Position numbers and translations under genes: made by a program
Source of the DNA: Gemmatimonadota bacterium
GTDB lineage: Bacteria; Gemmatimonadota; Gemmatimonadetes; Longimicrobiales; Gaopeijiaceae
Assembly (NCBI GenBank): GCA_016209885.1
Contig: JACQVF010000060.1
Coordinates: 36,636 to 100,635, forward strand
Reading direction: 5' to 3'
Length of the DNA stretch: 64,000 nucleotides
The notes under the pieces: generated by a model
What the model saw: the letters and a program-made list of their open reading frames with translations, nothing else
Told to the model about the DNA's origin: nothing
Databases searched by the model: none
Part shown: positions 35,701 to 43,495 of the stretch, piece by piece
Numbering within the stretch: position 1 is the first letter of the stretch
Layout of the letters: every line of letters starts with the position of its first letter

Positions 35701-36055
35701 CCGAGACCGCACCCGCCACGGCTCGCAGAACCTGCGTGCCCGCCCGCGTCCCGAGGGTCCACGCGCTGACCGCGGATCCATCCGCGAGGGTGGTGACCAC
35801 CGCCGGGTTCGCGTTACCTGACTCAGAGGTGGCCGTGAACGCCACCGGGATGCCGGCGATGGGGCTGCCACCTGCGTCCACCGCGCGTACCGCCACCGTG
35901 ACGGACGTCGCCACCTCGCCCGTGAGCCCGCTCGAAAGCACCTGGAGCAGAGCGACGGGCGGCGGACCCGACGGGCCGGTTTCGCATGAGCCCACGAGTA
36001 GCGTGAGCGAGAGGACCCCGAAGGCAAACGGCCGGGAACGACGCGCGGCAGTCAT
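32753..36055 (-). CDS. Ig-like repeat lipoprotein with C-terminal leishmanolysin-like metalloprotease domain
   Basis: A 1100-residue secreted protein. The signal ends in LLVGSC, a lipobox. Residues about 34-830 are eight bacterial Ig-like (Big-1/invasin type) domains with the pattern GDGQ...VVEVRD.FGN.VPG..VTF.VT...TD.SGR....WTLG..AGT..LEAR. The C-terminal 270 residues hold a zinc protease core: HELGHVIGIG with first His near 951, and a downstream RDAHWRE as likely third ligand, as in leishmanolysins, where the third His is distant. The start ATG follows AGGAG. It is probably an adhesin-like surface protease; substrate unknown. An upstream extension of the frame has no signal peptide and was rejected. 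Confidence 0.88.
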   Translation of the reverse strand: MTAARRSRPFAFGVLSLTLLVGSCETGPSGPPPVALLQVLSSGLTGEVATSVTVAVRAVDAGGSPIAGIPVAFTATSESGNANPAVVTTLADGSAVSAWTLGTRAGTQVLRAVAGAVSAEITAQATPAVPARLLPASGDGQQGAVGAPLSAPVVVEVQDRFGNAVPGVTVTFAVTAGDGSVTPASGQTDASGRVAATWTLGTKAGGNGLEARAGSLVPVTFVAAGLPGPAASMEKVAGDVQEGTVARALASPVVVEVRDRFGNAVPGAAVSFAVTGGGGSVVPPSAETDASGRTSTTWTLGTRAGTQTLEARVANVGPATFTARARPGPPAALAKVSGDGQEATVATVLSGPVSVEVRDSFANGVPGQPVTFVVTVGGGSLTPGTMLTDSVGRARATWTLGTVAGTNALEARSASLAPATFTATARPGPPASIAKLSGDVQEGTVGTALAAAPVVEVRDEFRNLVPGATVTFAVTVGGGSASPASPQTDSAGRASTAWALGTAAGSQTLEARVGNLTPARFTATAKPGPAAALVKVSGDGQEGRAGAALQSALVAAVQDRYGNGVAGETVTFTVTGGGGSVTPSSRQTDASGRASATWTLGPSLGAHTLEARAGSLAPVTFSATARSGAPASVVKVSGDGQQATVGTALPAPLVVEVRDQFGNRVRGEAVSFVVTVGAGTASPATTQTDTSGRASTTWTLGTAAGTQRLEARVGSLSPAVFTAVGLPGAAAEIVKAAGDGQSARVGTPVAIPPSVRARDRFGNAVPGVTVTFAVTAGGGSVTGATQITDGGGTAAVGSWTLGPTAGTNTLTAAVAGLSPVTFTATATVPPAVYDIEVRYVGSVGASVQAVVNSGVSRWTRAVTGELPDIPVSLTAGTCAGVAYPALNETVDDLLVFVQVVSIDGPGSTLATGGPCLIRTVERLSVIGGIRVDTGDLSRMESEGTLNDVVLHELGHVIGIGSLWGQFGLLVGAGTEDPYFSGANAIASFRAAGGSHASGVPVENTGGSGTRDAHWREAVLRNELMTGVIDIGGNPLSAISIASLRDIGYTVNLAAADPYAVPSPALAAAPGVIIELRDDVIWGPLFEVDEEGRVRPVGRVR
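33562..35960 (-). repeat. Eight tandem Ig-domain coding repeats, 300-bp period
   Basis: The codons for the GDGQ/GDVQ turn recur near 33840, 34140, 34440, 34740, 35040, 35340 and 35640, an exact 300-bp (100-residue) spacing. The outermost first domain is more diverged. No insertions or deletions have accumulated between the seven inner units. Confidence 0.85.
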
Positions 36056-36281
36056 GGACTCCTGCCGGATTTCGGACAACGCTCCGGCACCGCCGGGCAC
36101 GGTCCACTCAAGACGGAGCGCGGAGTCAAAACGCGGCGCAGGGACTGCAGGGAACGCCGGGGCCAACCTGGCGCGCAGCAGCGGCTGCGTCAATCCGTGA
36201 ATCCCCGGACGCCCGGGCAAACGAACGCTCCGCCGGGCACAGGCCCCCCTCTTGAGCCGGGAGACTGGATAGCAGGCTGGT

Positions 36282-36378
36282 GTTTCGCGGCGGAGATCCG
36301 CGTGCATTCGAGCACCGCTGCATCAACTCCAGCGGCGCTTCGGGCTCTCGGTGCTTACCCGGATCTCCGCCGCGAAAC
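36282..36378. repeat. 97-bp imperfect palindrome with 19-bp perfect ends
   Basis: GTTTCGCGGCGGAGATCCG (36282-36300) is perfectly inverted at 36360-36378. Inside, AGCACCG (36311-36317) is inverted at 36349-36355, so the whole element could fold as a long hairpin. It directly abuts the stop codon of the cupin gene and includes copy 2 of the dispersed 29-bp repeat (36285-36313). It may act as a terminator or be a small non-autonomous element. It lacks integron attC core orientation. Confidence 0.8.
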
Positions 36379-36379
36379 G

Positions 36380-36859
36380 CTAGCGCGCGGCTCCCCTCTC
36401 GTCGATGGGCCGCAGGACGGCGTCGACCTCTTCGTCGGACAACGCCGGATCCCCACCGCCGGCCAGCGAGCCCGCCGCGGCGTACTCCTCGTCACTCACC
36501 GGCTCCAGCCAGCGCGTGATCGCGGCCAGCGTCAAGGCGATGTGCGTCATGGGCGATCCCGGCGCCGCACCGTGCCAGTGTCTCTCGTTCCCCGGGATGT
36601 AGACGATGTCACCCGCGCCCACTTCGCGCCCCGGCTCCCCCCACTTCTGCACGCGGCACCGGCCCTCCACAACCAGCAGGACCTGTGGTCCGCTGTGGGC
36701 ATGCCAGTTCGTCCGCGCCTCCGCCTCGAACTCCACTCGATAGACCTTTGCGGGGCCCGCTGGGTCATCGGCGTCCGCACGCTTGACCCTCGCTCGTCCC
36801 GTGAAATGCGCGGGATCCGCTTGCTCCCAAGCAATGCTGGCTCCCTCGAAGACGCGCAT
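36380..36859 (-). CDS. Cupin-domain protein
   Basis: A 159-residue cupin. Metal-site motifs: WHAHSGPQVLLVVEGRCRVQKWG (His, His, Gln variant) and VYIPGNERHWHGAAPGSPMTHIAL (His). The pattern resembles small sugar- or acid-handling cupins such as those with carboxymuconolactone decarboxylase partners, but the substrate is not visible. The second ATG (36859) is chosen because GGAGG lies 7 bp before it, whereas the first ATG touches it. Confidence 0.85.
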   Translation of the reverse strand: MRVFEGASIAWEQADPAHFTGRARVKRADADDPAGPAKVYRVEFEAEARTNWHAHSGPQVLLVVEGRCRVQKWGEPGREVGAGDIVYIPGNERHWHGAAPGSPMTHIALTLAAITRWLEPVSDEEYAAAGSLAGGGDPALSDEEVDAVLRPIDERGAAR

Positions 36860-37012
36860 CGACATCCCTCCTCGCCGAACCGCAGCACCTGACCTGCGTG
36901 ATCGCGTGGCGGCACGACCGAGCCGCGTACCCACACTCGACGATCCCGTCGCCGCATCGCTTGCGGTTGCGGGACCCCATCGGATTCAGAATGCAAGGAA
37001 TCGAGGATGAGG

Positions 37013-37317
37013 ACAGGCGATCGATGCCGATCCCTTCGGGCAAAGCCGAGTCGGTCTCTCCGTAGAGTTCTGCAGAGTTCTGCAGAGTTCTGCGCCGTAC
37101 TCCCACGCCACCACACCCAGCCGCGCGAAGTTCAGGTACGCGTTCCCCGACTCCAGGGGTCGAAGGTCCACTGGACCCGAGTCACTCGCCGCGAGAGCAA
37201 CAGCTCGCGCTGGAACAACTTCAGGCGCGTGCCGAGCTGGCGGTTCTGGAACCCCGGCCGGACGGCCCGGATGTCCCACCGGCGCACGCGAACTCCCCGA
37301 TCTTCTCCGGTGAGCCC
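37013..37317 (-). pseudogene. Decayed partial copy of the acetyltransferase gene at 46763-47590
   Basis: About 305 bp are closely similar at DNA level to 47111-47394 of the intact gene on the same strand, including the stretch AAGTTCAGGTACGCGTTCC and the codons for RPGFQNRQLGTRLKLFQREL. The copy carries a threefold 10-bp unit AGAGTTCTGC (37064-37093) where the parent has one, so it is out of frame. Both ends of the gene are missing. It abuts the end of a truncated SusC gene. The adjacent gene-free stretch 36860-37012 holds nothing I recognise. Confidence 0.88.
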
Positions 37318-37322
37318 CCTGC

Positions 37323-38120
37323 TCAGGTCGACGGATCGCTCCGGATGAAGCACCTGGCCGACGCGCTTCGTACCCCGCGTCTTGTCGTGATCTCGATTAC
37401 ACCGGCCTGACCGCGGGACCCGTAGATCGCCGCGGCCGCGGAGCCCTTCAGCACCTCGAGGCTCTCAACATCGAGTGGATCGAGGTCGTCCAGCCCACCC
37501 CCCGTGATCACTCCATCCACGACGACCAGCGGCTCCTCGCTACCAGAGATGCTGTTCGGGCCCCGGAACTGGATCGAGCGCCCTTCGCCAGGCAGACCGC
37601 TCCCCTGCACCACCTTGACGCCTGGGAACTTGGCCCGGAGGAGATCCGCGATGGTGCGGCCAGGGTTGCGCTCCACTTCCTCGAGCTCCAGACGCTCCAC
37701 CGTGAACGGAAGCTCCACCTCAGGAGTCTGCGCCGCGAGCCCAGCCCTCACCAGCCCCGGTGGCGATGGCGCGATGGCACGCTCGTCCAGCTTCAGATCA
37801 ACGGCGACGCGCGCGCCCTCGGGCACGTCGACCGTCCACGACGCCGGCCGGCACCCGACGACCTCGGCACGAATCTCGTGTCGGCCCGCGGGCACCACCT
37901 CGAACCGGAATCGGCCCTGGTCGTCCGTAAGCTCCCCCAGCCGGAGTGCAGGGAACTGTATCTGGACGCCGGCAACAGCCACGCCGGCGCTCGTCACGCT
38001 ACCGGTCACGCTTCCCGCGCCCTGCGCAGCGAGGTCTCCGGCCGCGAAGGCCAGCATGGCGCTCGCGGCAACGATCAGCGTCAAGCTCCGGGGGAGACGT
38101 ATGGGGCACATAGGGCACAT
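37323..38120 (-). CDS. Truncated SusC/RagA-type protein: carboxypeptidase-like domain plus plug only
   Basis: A 265-residue protein with a signal peptide (about 1-33, ending LAAQ), a carboxypeptidase-regulatory-like beta domain (GSVTGSVTSAGVAVAGVQIQ to about 110) and the TonB-dependent receptor plug (LPFTVERLELEEV, KFPGVKVVQGSGLPGEG, VVVDGVITGGG, GSAAAAIYGSRGQAGVIEITT). It stops just where the 22-strand barrel should begin. The full SusC at 40025-43219 is clearly a paralogue. It lies beyond the terminator of the SusCD pair and ends 6 bp from the acetyltransferase fragment, so truncation by recombination is likely. It could still be made as a soluble plug protein. Confidence 0.82.
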   Translation of the reverse strand: MCPMCPIRLPRSLTLIVAASAMLAFAAGDLAAQGAGSVTGSVTSAGVAVAGVQIQFPALRLGELTDDQGRFRFEVVPAGRHEIRAEVVGCRPASWTVDVPEGARVAVDLKLDERAIAPSPPGLVRAGLAAQTPEVELPFTVERLELEEVERNPGRTIADLLRAKFPGVKVVQGSGLPGEGRSIQFRGPNSISGSEEPLVVVDGVITGGGLDDLDPLDVESLEVLKGSAAAAIYGSRGQAGVIEITTRRGVRSASARCFIRSDPST

Positions 38121-38350
38121 TGCGAACCTCTCAAACTGGAACGGCAGAGCCCGCACAAAACTGCAAGGGTACAATCCATCGGAGAGGGGGACCCTCCGTC
38201 AACCTACCTGGCTACCGATGATAATCGGATCGAACCCCATCCGGGTCAAGGCAGGGGAGACGCCCGCCGCGAATCATCGGGGCCGAATAGCGAGCGGGAG
38301 AGAAGACGGCTACGCCGGGATCGCTCAGGGCCATGGACCAGCGTGAACGC

Positions 38351-38388
38351 AAGAAAAAAGGGGGCCTCCGGTTGCGACCCCCCTTCTT
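38351..38388 (-). terminator. Intrinsic terminator of the first SusCD operon
   Basis: On the minus strand, AAGGGGGG pairs with CCCCCTT around a GC-rich loop and is followed by TTTTTTCTT. It sits 26 bp past the SusD stop. This is the clearest rho-independent terminator in the window. Confidence 0.85.
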
Positions 38389-38413
38389 CTCGCCGAAGGC
38401 GTGCCAGGAAATC

Positions 38414-39967
38414 TCAGCGGGCAGCGCTTGGACCACCGACGCCGCCGAAGGTGTACTTCGGCAGCCCCAAGAGCTCCAGGTCCACTGCCGGGATCGGACA
38501 CTGGATGGCCCTACCGGTGCGTAGTGTTCCGTAACCCCGGTGGTCGTACCAGCTCCTCCCCGCATACAGGAAGGCGAGCTCGAGGTCCTTTTCGTAGATG
38601 AGGGTCTGCATGAGATTCCCACAGGCACCCTCGGGCGCCGCCGCAGCTTTCGCCAGAAGCCCCGCCGACCTGGGCACGCATCGGGCACCGGTGGCGCCGG
38701 CGACCGTGGCGGGCGGCAGCTTCCCAACCGCGACTCGATCCTTGTTGATCAGCGGGAGCGCAAGCTCCGGCTTCCCGGTGCGAATGTAAGCTTCGGCCGC
38801 CAGGAACCCCATTTCCTCGACCGTGAGCTCCGGGGCGAACCCGAAGCCCGTCTGCGCGATGCTAAAATACCACATCCGCGCATAGTTCGATTGGAACCAG
38901 AGACCCCGCTCGGCCGGCTGGATCAAGCTGGCGCGATACTCCACGTACGCCCCCGGGCTCGTCGGAGTGCCGCCGGTGATCCGGCGATCATCCGTGTCGA
39001 TCAAGAACGATATCTTGACGTGTGGCGGCGTTTTCTCGTAGGCGATGTACGCTCCGGCCTGATCCGAGGGACCGATGAGCGCCAGGTCCGTAGCGGCGCC
39101 CGGACCCGATTGGCGCTTCATCACGATGTTCCAGACGCCTGTGGGCCCGTCCAGTTGTACGCCGAAGTCCTGGACCACACCCTGATTCACGTGGCTCAAC
39201 ACCCCGTTCCAGTCGACCTGCGCCCGCTCCTCAGGGGTGCGCGCCACAGCGGCCATGAAGCGAGCCTCGTAGGAATGGGTCAACCGGATCAGCGTGGCGC
39301 TCGTGTAGGCGTCCGGGCCCATCCAACCGCCAGGAATGGTAAACGTGCTCTGACTGGCGATCTGCCGTGCCGCGGCGAGCTTCTGCCTCGCCGCCGCCAT
39401 CAGCTCCCCGGAGGGGACCAGCTTCAGCCCCAGTGGGTCTGCCACCGTCTCGTCGAGGATGAAGCCCCGGTCGTACTGCAGGGCCATGTTGCCGAGGAAG
39501 AGCGCCTGCATGAACTTCGCGAAGGCCTGGGCCCGCGCATTATCCCGTCCATCGGGCCCGATCTTCAGCTTCAACTCGTCGATCGACTGGAGGGCGTCCC
39601 GGATCGACGCGAGGGCTCGGTATGTGAATTGCCACGGATCGTACACCCAGTAACCCCACTGGTAGGCCGTTTCATTGATGATCGGCGTCGACGGCTCCTG
39701 TCCTTGATCCTGGAAGCCGTAGTTACCTTGTGACGCCGATTGCTCGTCCGCCAAAGAGGCCATGGCGGGTCCCGGGGCACGTCCCTGCTGGAGGTCCCAC
39801 CAGGTCCGGAACGTGCCGGAAATCAGTGACTCCACGTCCCCTGGCGTGGCCAGGGCTCGCCCCCGGTCGGGCTCATTGAGGTTCGTCACGCCGAGGTCTA
39901 CGCAGGCTCCCGTCGACATGAGAACCGCGGCCAACGCGGCAGCGCTCACCGTTTTCGTAACAAACAT
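38414..39967 (-). CDS. SusD/RagB-type nutrient-binding lipoprotein (pair 1)
   Basis: Surface lipoprotein that caps its SusC partner and captures the ligand. The 517-residue chain has a signal ending in STGAC and the family N terminus DLGVTNLNEPDRGRALATPGDVESLISGTF. TPR-like helices follow, then EEMGFLAAEAYIRTGKPELALPLIN and the C-terminal YEKDLELAFLYAGRSWYDHRGYG. It lies 57 bp after the SusC gene and ends at a strong terminator. Ligand unknown; no glycoside hydrolase is adjacent, so a polysaccharide ligand is not supported. Confidence 0.9.
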   Translation of the reverse strand: MFVTKTVSAAALAAVLMSTGACVDLGVTNLNEPDRGRALATPGDVESLISGTFRTWWDLQQGRAPGPAMASLADEQSASQGNYGFQDQGQEPSTPIINETAYQWGYWVYDPWQFTYRALASIRDALQSIDELKLKIGPDGRDNARAQAFAKFMQALFLGNMALQYDRGFILDETVADPLGLKLVPSGELMAAARQKLAAARQIASQSTFTIPGGWMGPDAYTSATLIRLTHSYEARFMAAVARTPEERAQVDWNGVLSHVNQGVVQDFGVQLDGPTGVWNIVMKRQSGPGAATDLALIGPSDQAGAYIAYEKTPPHVKISFLIDTDDRRITGGTPTSPGAYVEYRASLIQPAERGLWFQSNYARMWYFSIAQTGFGFAPELTVEEMGFLAAEAYIRTGKPELALPLINKDRVAVGKLPPATVAGATGARCVPRSAGLLAKAAAAPEGACGNLMQTLIYEKDLELAFLYAGRSWYDHRGYGTLRTGRAIQCPIPAVDLELLGLPKYTFGGVGGPSAAR

Positions 39968-40024
39968 GATCTGTCACCTCACCTTAACAGTATTCTCGTT
40001 AGCCGAAATCGGGATCATCGAGAT

Positions 40025-43000
40025 CTAGAAGACCAGCTCGACGTCGATCCCGACGCTCCTGAAGTTCGGATAGAAGTACTCGTCGATCCGGCCGACCGCA
40101 GCCGAGCCGCCGAAGGTGTTCTTCCCCACCTCCGGATCGAACCCCCGGTAATCAGTCCAGGTCTTCAGGTTGCGGCCCGTGAGGTTAACAGTCGCCCGCG
40201 AGATGCCAGCGGTCCGAAGCACTGCCGGCAGACTGCCTTCTGGCACCGTGTATCGGATGGACAGCTCCCGCAGCTTGATGTAGTCGGCATCCTCGGTGAA
40301 GTAGCTGTTGTTCTTGTTGTTCGAGTACACGCCCGCGAAATTGTAGTACGTCATGGGCTTCTTCAGCTCATCCGGCTTACCGAACTGGTCCATCTGCGGA
40401 CAATGGCCGTCCCGGCACCTCCACTGGAGGGTCTGATTGTAGACCTGCGCTCCCCACTCGGAGTCGAAGAGGAGTGTCAGCCCGAAGTTCTTCCACTCGA
40501 AGTTCTGTAGGAAGCTGGCGTTCAGGTCGGGCTCGCTGTCGCCGAGCTTCACGTCAGGAGCCGTCCAGCCAGAGTTCAGGTTCGAAATGGGCAGTCCCCA
40601 ACTGTACTGCACGCCGTTCACCGTCCCCCGGGTGCCCCAGAGCTTCTTGGCGATTCCATCCCTCCAACTGTTCCCCTTCCCGACCCAGACGAGGAACCCT
40701 TCATCGTTGACCTGGAACTCGCTACAGTCGGTGCCCTCCTTCAGCACCGAGCAATCGGTCGGGTAGTGCATCCCGTAGTAGGAACCCAGGACCTCGCCCT
40801 CTCTGATGTACAGGCCCGCCCGGTAATCCGAGATCCTGTACGGTGGCACGCTGAGCTTGGTGATGCGGTTCCTGGTGCGGTCCAGGTTCAGGCGCGCCGT
40901 CCAGACCATGTCCCTACGCTCCAGGATCGCCGCTTCGAGGGCCAGCTCAACCGTGTTCGACTCAACCGTGCCGCCGTTCCTCCACTGACTCTCGAAGCCC
41001 GCCACCGAGGGCAGGGGCACCAGGAGGAGCTGGTCCTCGATCTTCGTGTCCACGTAGTTGAACTGGAGCCGGAGCCGCTCGGCGACCACCGCGTCGAGGC
41101 CGAACTCCTGCTCGGTGGCCAACTCGGGCTTCAGATCCGTGTTCCCCAAGGTTTGGGGCCTGATCGATCCCGCGCTGACCGCGTAGGTCTGGTACTGGGC
41201 ATTGAAGGCAGGCCGCCCCCCAGAGGTCCCGATGGAGTACCGGGGCTTGAACTCGGTGAGCCAGCCGATATTGAACCAGGGCTCCTGGGAAACGCGCCAG
41301 GCGGCGCTGAGCCGGTAGTAGTTCTGCCAGCGCTCATCCGCTCCGAAGAGCGAGCTCCCGTCGCGCCGGCCCAAGAAGTCCACGATGTACTTGTTCTGAT
41401 ACGTCAGCGAGTTGATGAGGAAGACCCCCTCCGAACGGATATCCCGCCTGTAGGAATCGACGACCGGCGTACCCCCGATGAGCCTGAGCCGCTCCACTCC
41501 CGTAAGGGGCAAGTTTCCGCCCTGGACGCTGAACCCGCTCTCCTCCAGGCTCTCGATCAGCCAGCGAAGACGGCTCCGCATGACAAGTCCGTCCCCGAAC
41601 TGGAAGTTGAGCGCCGCGGTGACGCTGGCGTTCACCTCGAGGCGCAGGTCGTTGCTCTCCAGGATGTCCCCGGTTGCGGGCGTGTCGTAGGGGCGGAGCA
41701 GGCCGGGACGCTGGTACCTGTGCCGTTGGGTCTCAATCCGGTCGAAGCTCCCGTTCCCCTGGAAAGACAGCCACGGGAGAGGCGCCCAGTTCAGGTCGAG
41801 GCCACCCATGCCCCGCGTACGGGACTCCTCATCCTTGGTGTTCACCAGATCGTAGATCGGGTTGCGGGTGACGTTACCCTGGTCGATCGGCTCGCCGATG
41901 TGGCTGATCTCACCGGTCGCGGGGTCGATCTTCATCAGGTCGGCCGCCACCGTCGTAAAGGTGAGGCCCCTGATGATCCCCGTCCCTCCCTCGGCCAGGA
42001 GGCCACGAACCCGCTTGGCGAAGTAGGACTGGGCCGAGATCTCCAAGGGGCCGAAAGTCTGGCCCACGTTCAATCGCGCATTCTGCTGGGTAAGCCCCTG
42101 CGCCAGCTTGATCGCACCGCCCTCCGACGTATGGTCGAACGAAAGCCGATAGTGGGTGTTCCCCTGGTTTCCGGCGACCGCCACGTAGTTTGTCAGGCGG
42201 TCCCCTGGGCTGAAGAATTGCTTGACCGGATTGAAAGTCTTGAACGGGTATGGGTTCTCGACGAAAGTCGTGAACGCATTGCGCCCATTTCCGCCATCGT
42301 TCAAGGCAAGGGCACCGTCGTGCGGCAGCGTGACCGGCTGTCCCCTCAGGTCCAGGAACTCGGTCTTCGCGTCGTTCATCTTCCACTGATGGTGCTGGTT
42401 AACTCCGTAGTAGCGCTCGATGGAGTTCGCCTGGTACGAGCTGCGGACCGTGAACTGGGTCTGGCCTTCCGTCAACCGGGCGCCTGTCCGGGTAGTGACT
42501 TGGATCACGCCGGCCTGGGCACGGGAGCCGTAGAGTGCCGCGGCCGAGGCGCCTTTCACCACCTCGATGGACTCGACGTCCGCCGGATCAATATCCGCGA
42601 TCCCCCCGTTGGTGATCACGCCATCAATGACGATCAGCGGCGACTGGCTGCCCGTGATGCTCTTCGGGCCCCGAAGCTGGAACGAGGGCTCCGTGCCGGG
42701 GAGGCCCGATCCCTGGACCACCTTCACCCCGGGAACCTTGGCTTGCAGCAGACCGCCGACGGAAGGAATGGGGATCTTCGACACCTCGTCCACCTTCAAA
42801 TGCGACACCGTGAACGGAAGCTCGGTTTCCGGTGTGTTTGCCGCGACGCCGGTCACCACGATCCCCTCCATCGAGATCGCACGCTCCTCCATGGCGAAGT
42901 TGACGGCGACGGTCTCGCCCGCCCGCACCTCCACAACCTGAGTGACCGCTCCAAAACCGAGGCGCTCAGCGGTGATCTCATGCTGGCCGACCGGGACATT

Positions 43001-43219
43001 CATGAGGAGGAACCGCCCCTGGGCGTTGGTGAGACCTCCCTGCTCGAGTGCGGGAAAATGCACCTGAGTGCCGGCAAGGGGCCGCCGGTCCTCGGCGGCG
43101 GTCACGGTTCCCGTCACCGTCCCCGTCTGCTGCGCGCTCGCGTCCCCGGGAGGGGCGGTCAACATGAACGAAAGAGCGGCGACAAGCGGAAGGGCTTTAC
43201 GGACTGAAGACGGTATCAT
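40025..43219 (-). CDS. SusC/RagA-type TonB-dependent transporter (pair 1)
   Basis: A 1064-residue outer-membrane transporter. Order: signal peptide (to about residue 30), carboxypeptidase-like domain (TGTVTGTVTAAEDRRPLAGTQVHFP), plug (TPETELPFTV, VPGVKVVQGSGLPGTEP, VIDGVITNGGIADIDPADVESIEVVKGASAAALYGSRAQAGVIQVTT), then a large beta-barrel ending in an aromatic-rich strand and terminal Phe (VGIDVELVF). It is the partner of the SusD downstream. The ATG at 43219 fits the signal peptide; a longer frame does not. Confidence 0.92.
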   Translation of the reverse strand: MIPSSVRKALPLVAALSFMLTAPPGDASAQQTGTVTGTVTAAEDRRPLAGTQVHFPALEQGGLTNAQGRFLLMNVPVGQHEITAERLGFGAVTQVVEVRAGETVAVNFAMEERAISMEGIVVTGVAANTPETELPFTVSHLKVDEVSKIPIPSVGGLLQAKVPGVKVVQGSGLPGTEPSFQLRGPKSITGSQSPLIVIDGVITNGGIADIDPADVESIEVVKGASAAALYGSRAQAGVIQVTTRTGARLTEGQTQFTVRSSYQANSIERYYGVNQHHQWKMNDAKTEFLDLRGQPVTLPHDGALALNDGGNGRNAFTTFVENPYPFKTFNPVKQFFSPGDRLTNYVAVAGNQGNTHYRLSFDHTSEGGAIKLAQGLTQQNARLNVGQTFGPLEISAQSYFAKRVRGLLAEGGTGIIRGLTFTTVAADLMKIDPATGEISHIGEPIDQGNVTRNPIYDLVNTKDEESRTRGMGGLDLNWAPLPWLSFQGNGSFDRIETQRHRYQRPGLLRPYDTPATGDILESNDLRLEVNASVTAALNFQFGDGLVMRSRLRWLIESLEESGFSVQGGNLPLTGVERLRLIGGTPVVDSYRRDIRSEGVFLINSLTYQNKYIVDFLGRRDGSSLFGADERWQNYYRLSAAWRVSQEPWFNIGWLTEFKPRYSIGTSGGRPAFNAQYQTYAVSAGSIRPQTLGNTDLKPELATEQEFGLDAVVAERLRLQFNYVDTKIEDQLLLVPLPSVAGFESQWRNGGTVESNTVELALEAAILERRDMVWTARLNLDRTRNRITKLSVPPYRISDYRAGLYIREGEVLGSYYGMHYPTDCSVLKEGTDCSEFQVNDEGFLVWVGKGNSWRDGIAKKLWGTRGTVNGVQYSWGLPISNLNSGWTAPDVKLGDSEPDLNASFLQNFEWKNFGLTLLFDSEWGAQVYNQTLQWRCRDGHCPQMDQFGKPDELKKPMTYYNFAGVYSNNKNNSYFTEDADYIKLRELSIRYTVPEGSLPAVLRTAGISRATVNLTGRNLKTWTDYRGFDPEVGKNTFGGSAAVGRIDEYFYPNFRSVGIDVELVF

Positions 43220-43306
43220 GATCCTGCTCCCGATAAGGGCTGCTGAAACCTCCAATTTATGACCTCAACCCACGCACCATGCGCGTGGCTGTCGGCCCAG
43301 TCGTGA

Positions 43307-43495
43307 GTGCCTCGCTGGCGTGGATTACCCACGCACCACGACCTGGACGACTTCCTCGCGGACGATACGGCTTGCTTGGAGTATCGGGAGCGACTCCGCT
43401 GGCCGGAGCGCCTTCTCTGCATCGGCTGGAACTTCCACCGCAGACGGCGGTCGCTGCGCACCATCTTCGGCGCTCCGCCGCTGGAGCGACCGTAG
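43307..43495 (+). pseudogene. Transposase N-terminal remnant, IS1595-like
   Basis: The segment DLDDFLADDTACLEYRERLRWPERLLCIGW resembles the start of IS1595-family transposases (pattern F..DE.ACL.YLERLRWP.G..CP.CG), before their zinc ribbon. Only about 60 codons remain, the second part is degraded (CP.CG is CIGW) and no DDE domain follows. No terminal inverted repeats were identified. It shows that a mobile element once inserted upstream of the SusCD pair. Confidence 0.6.

Noticed and set aside
33576..36200. 874-codon plus-strand open frame opposite the Ig-repeat gene
   Set aside because: It inherits the 300-bp repeat from the real gene and has no signal peptide or known domain.
36282..36378. 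Integron attC site
   Set aside because: The ends read GTTTCGC...GCGAAAC, the reverse of the RYYYAAC...GTTRRRY arrangement, and no integrase or cassette array is near.
40766..43207. 813-codon plus-strand open frame opposite SusC
   Set aside because: Antisense shadow; the SusC plug and barrel on the minus strand are unambiguous.
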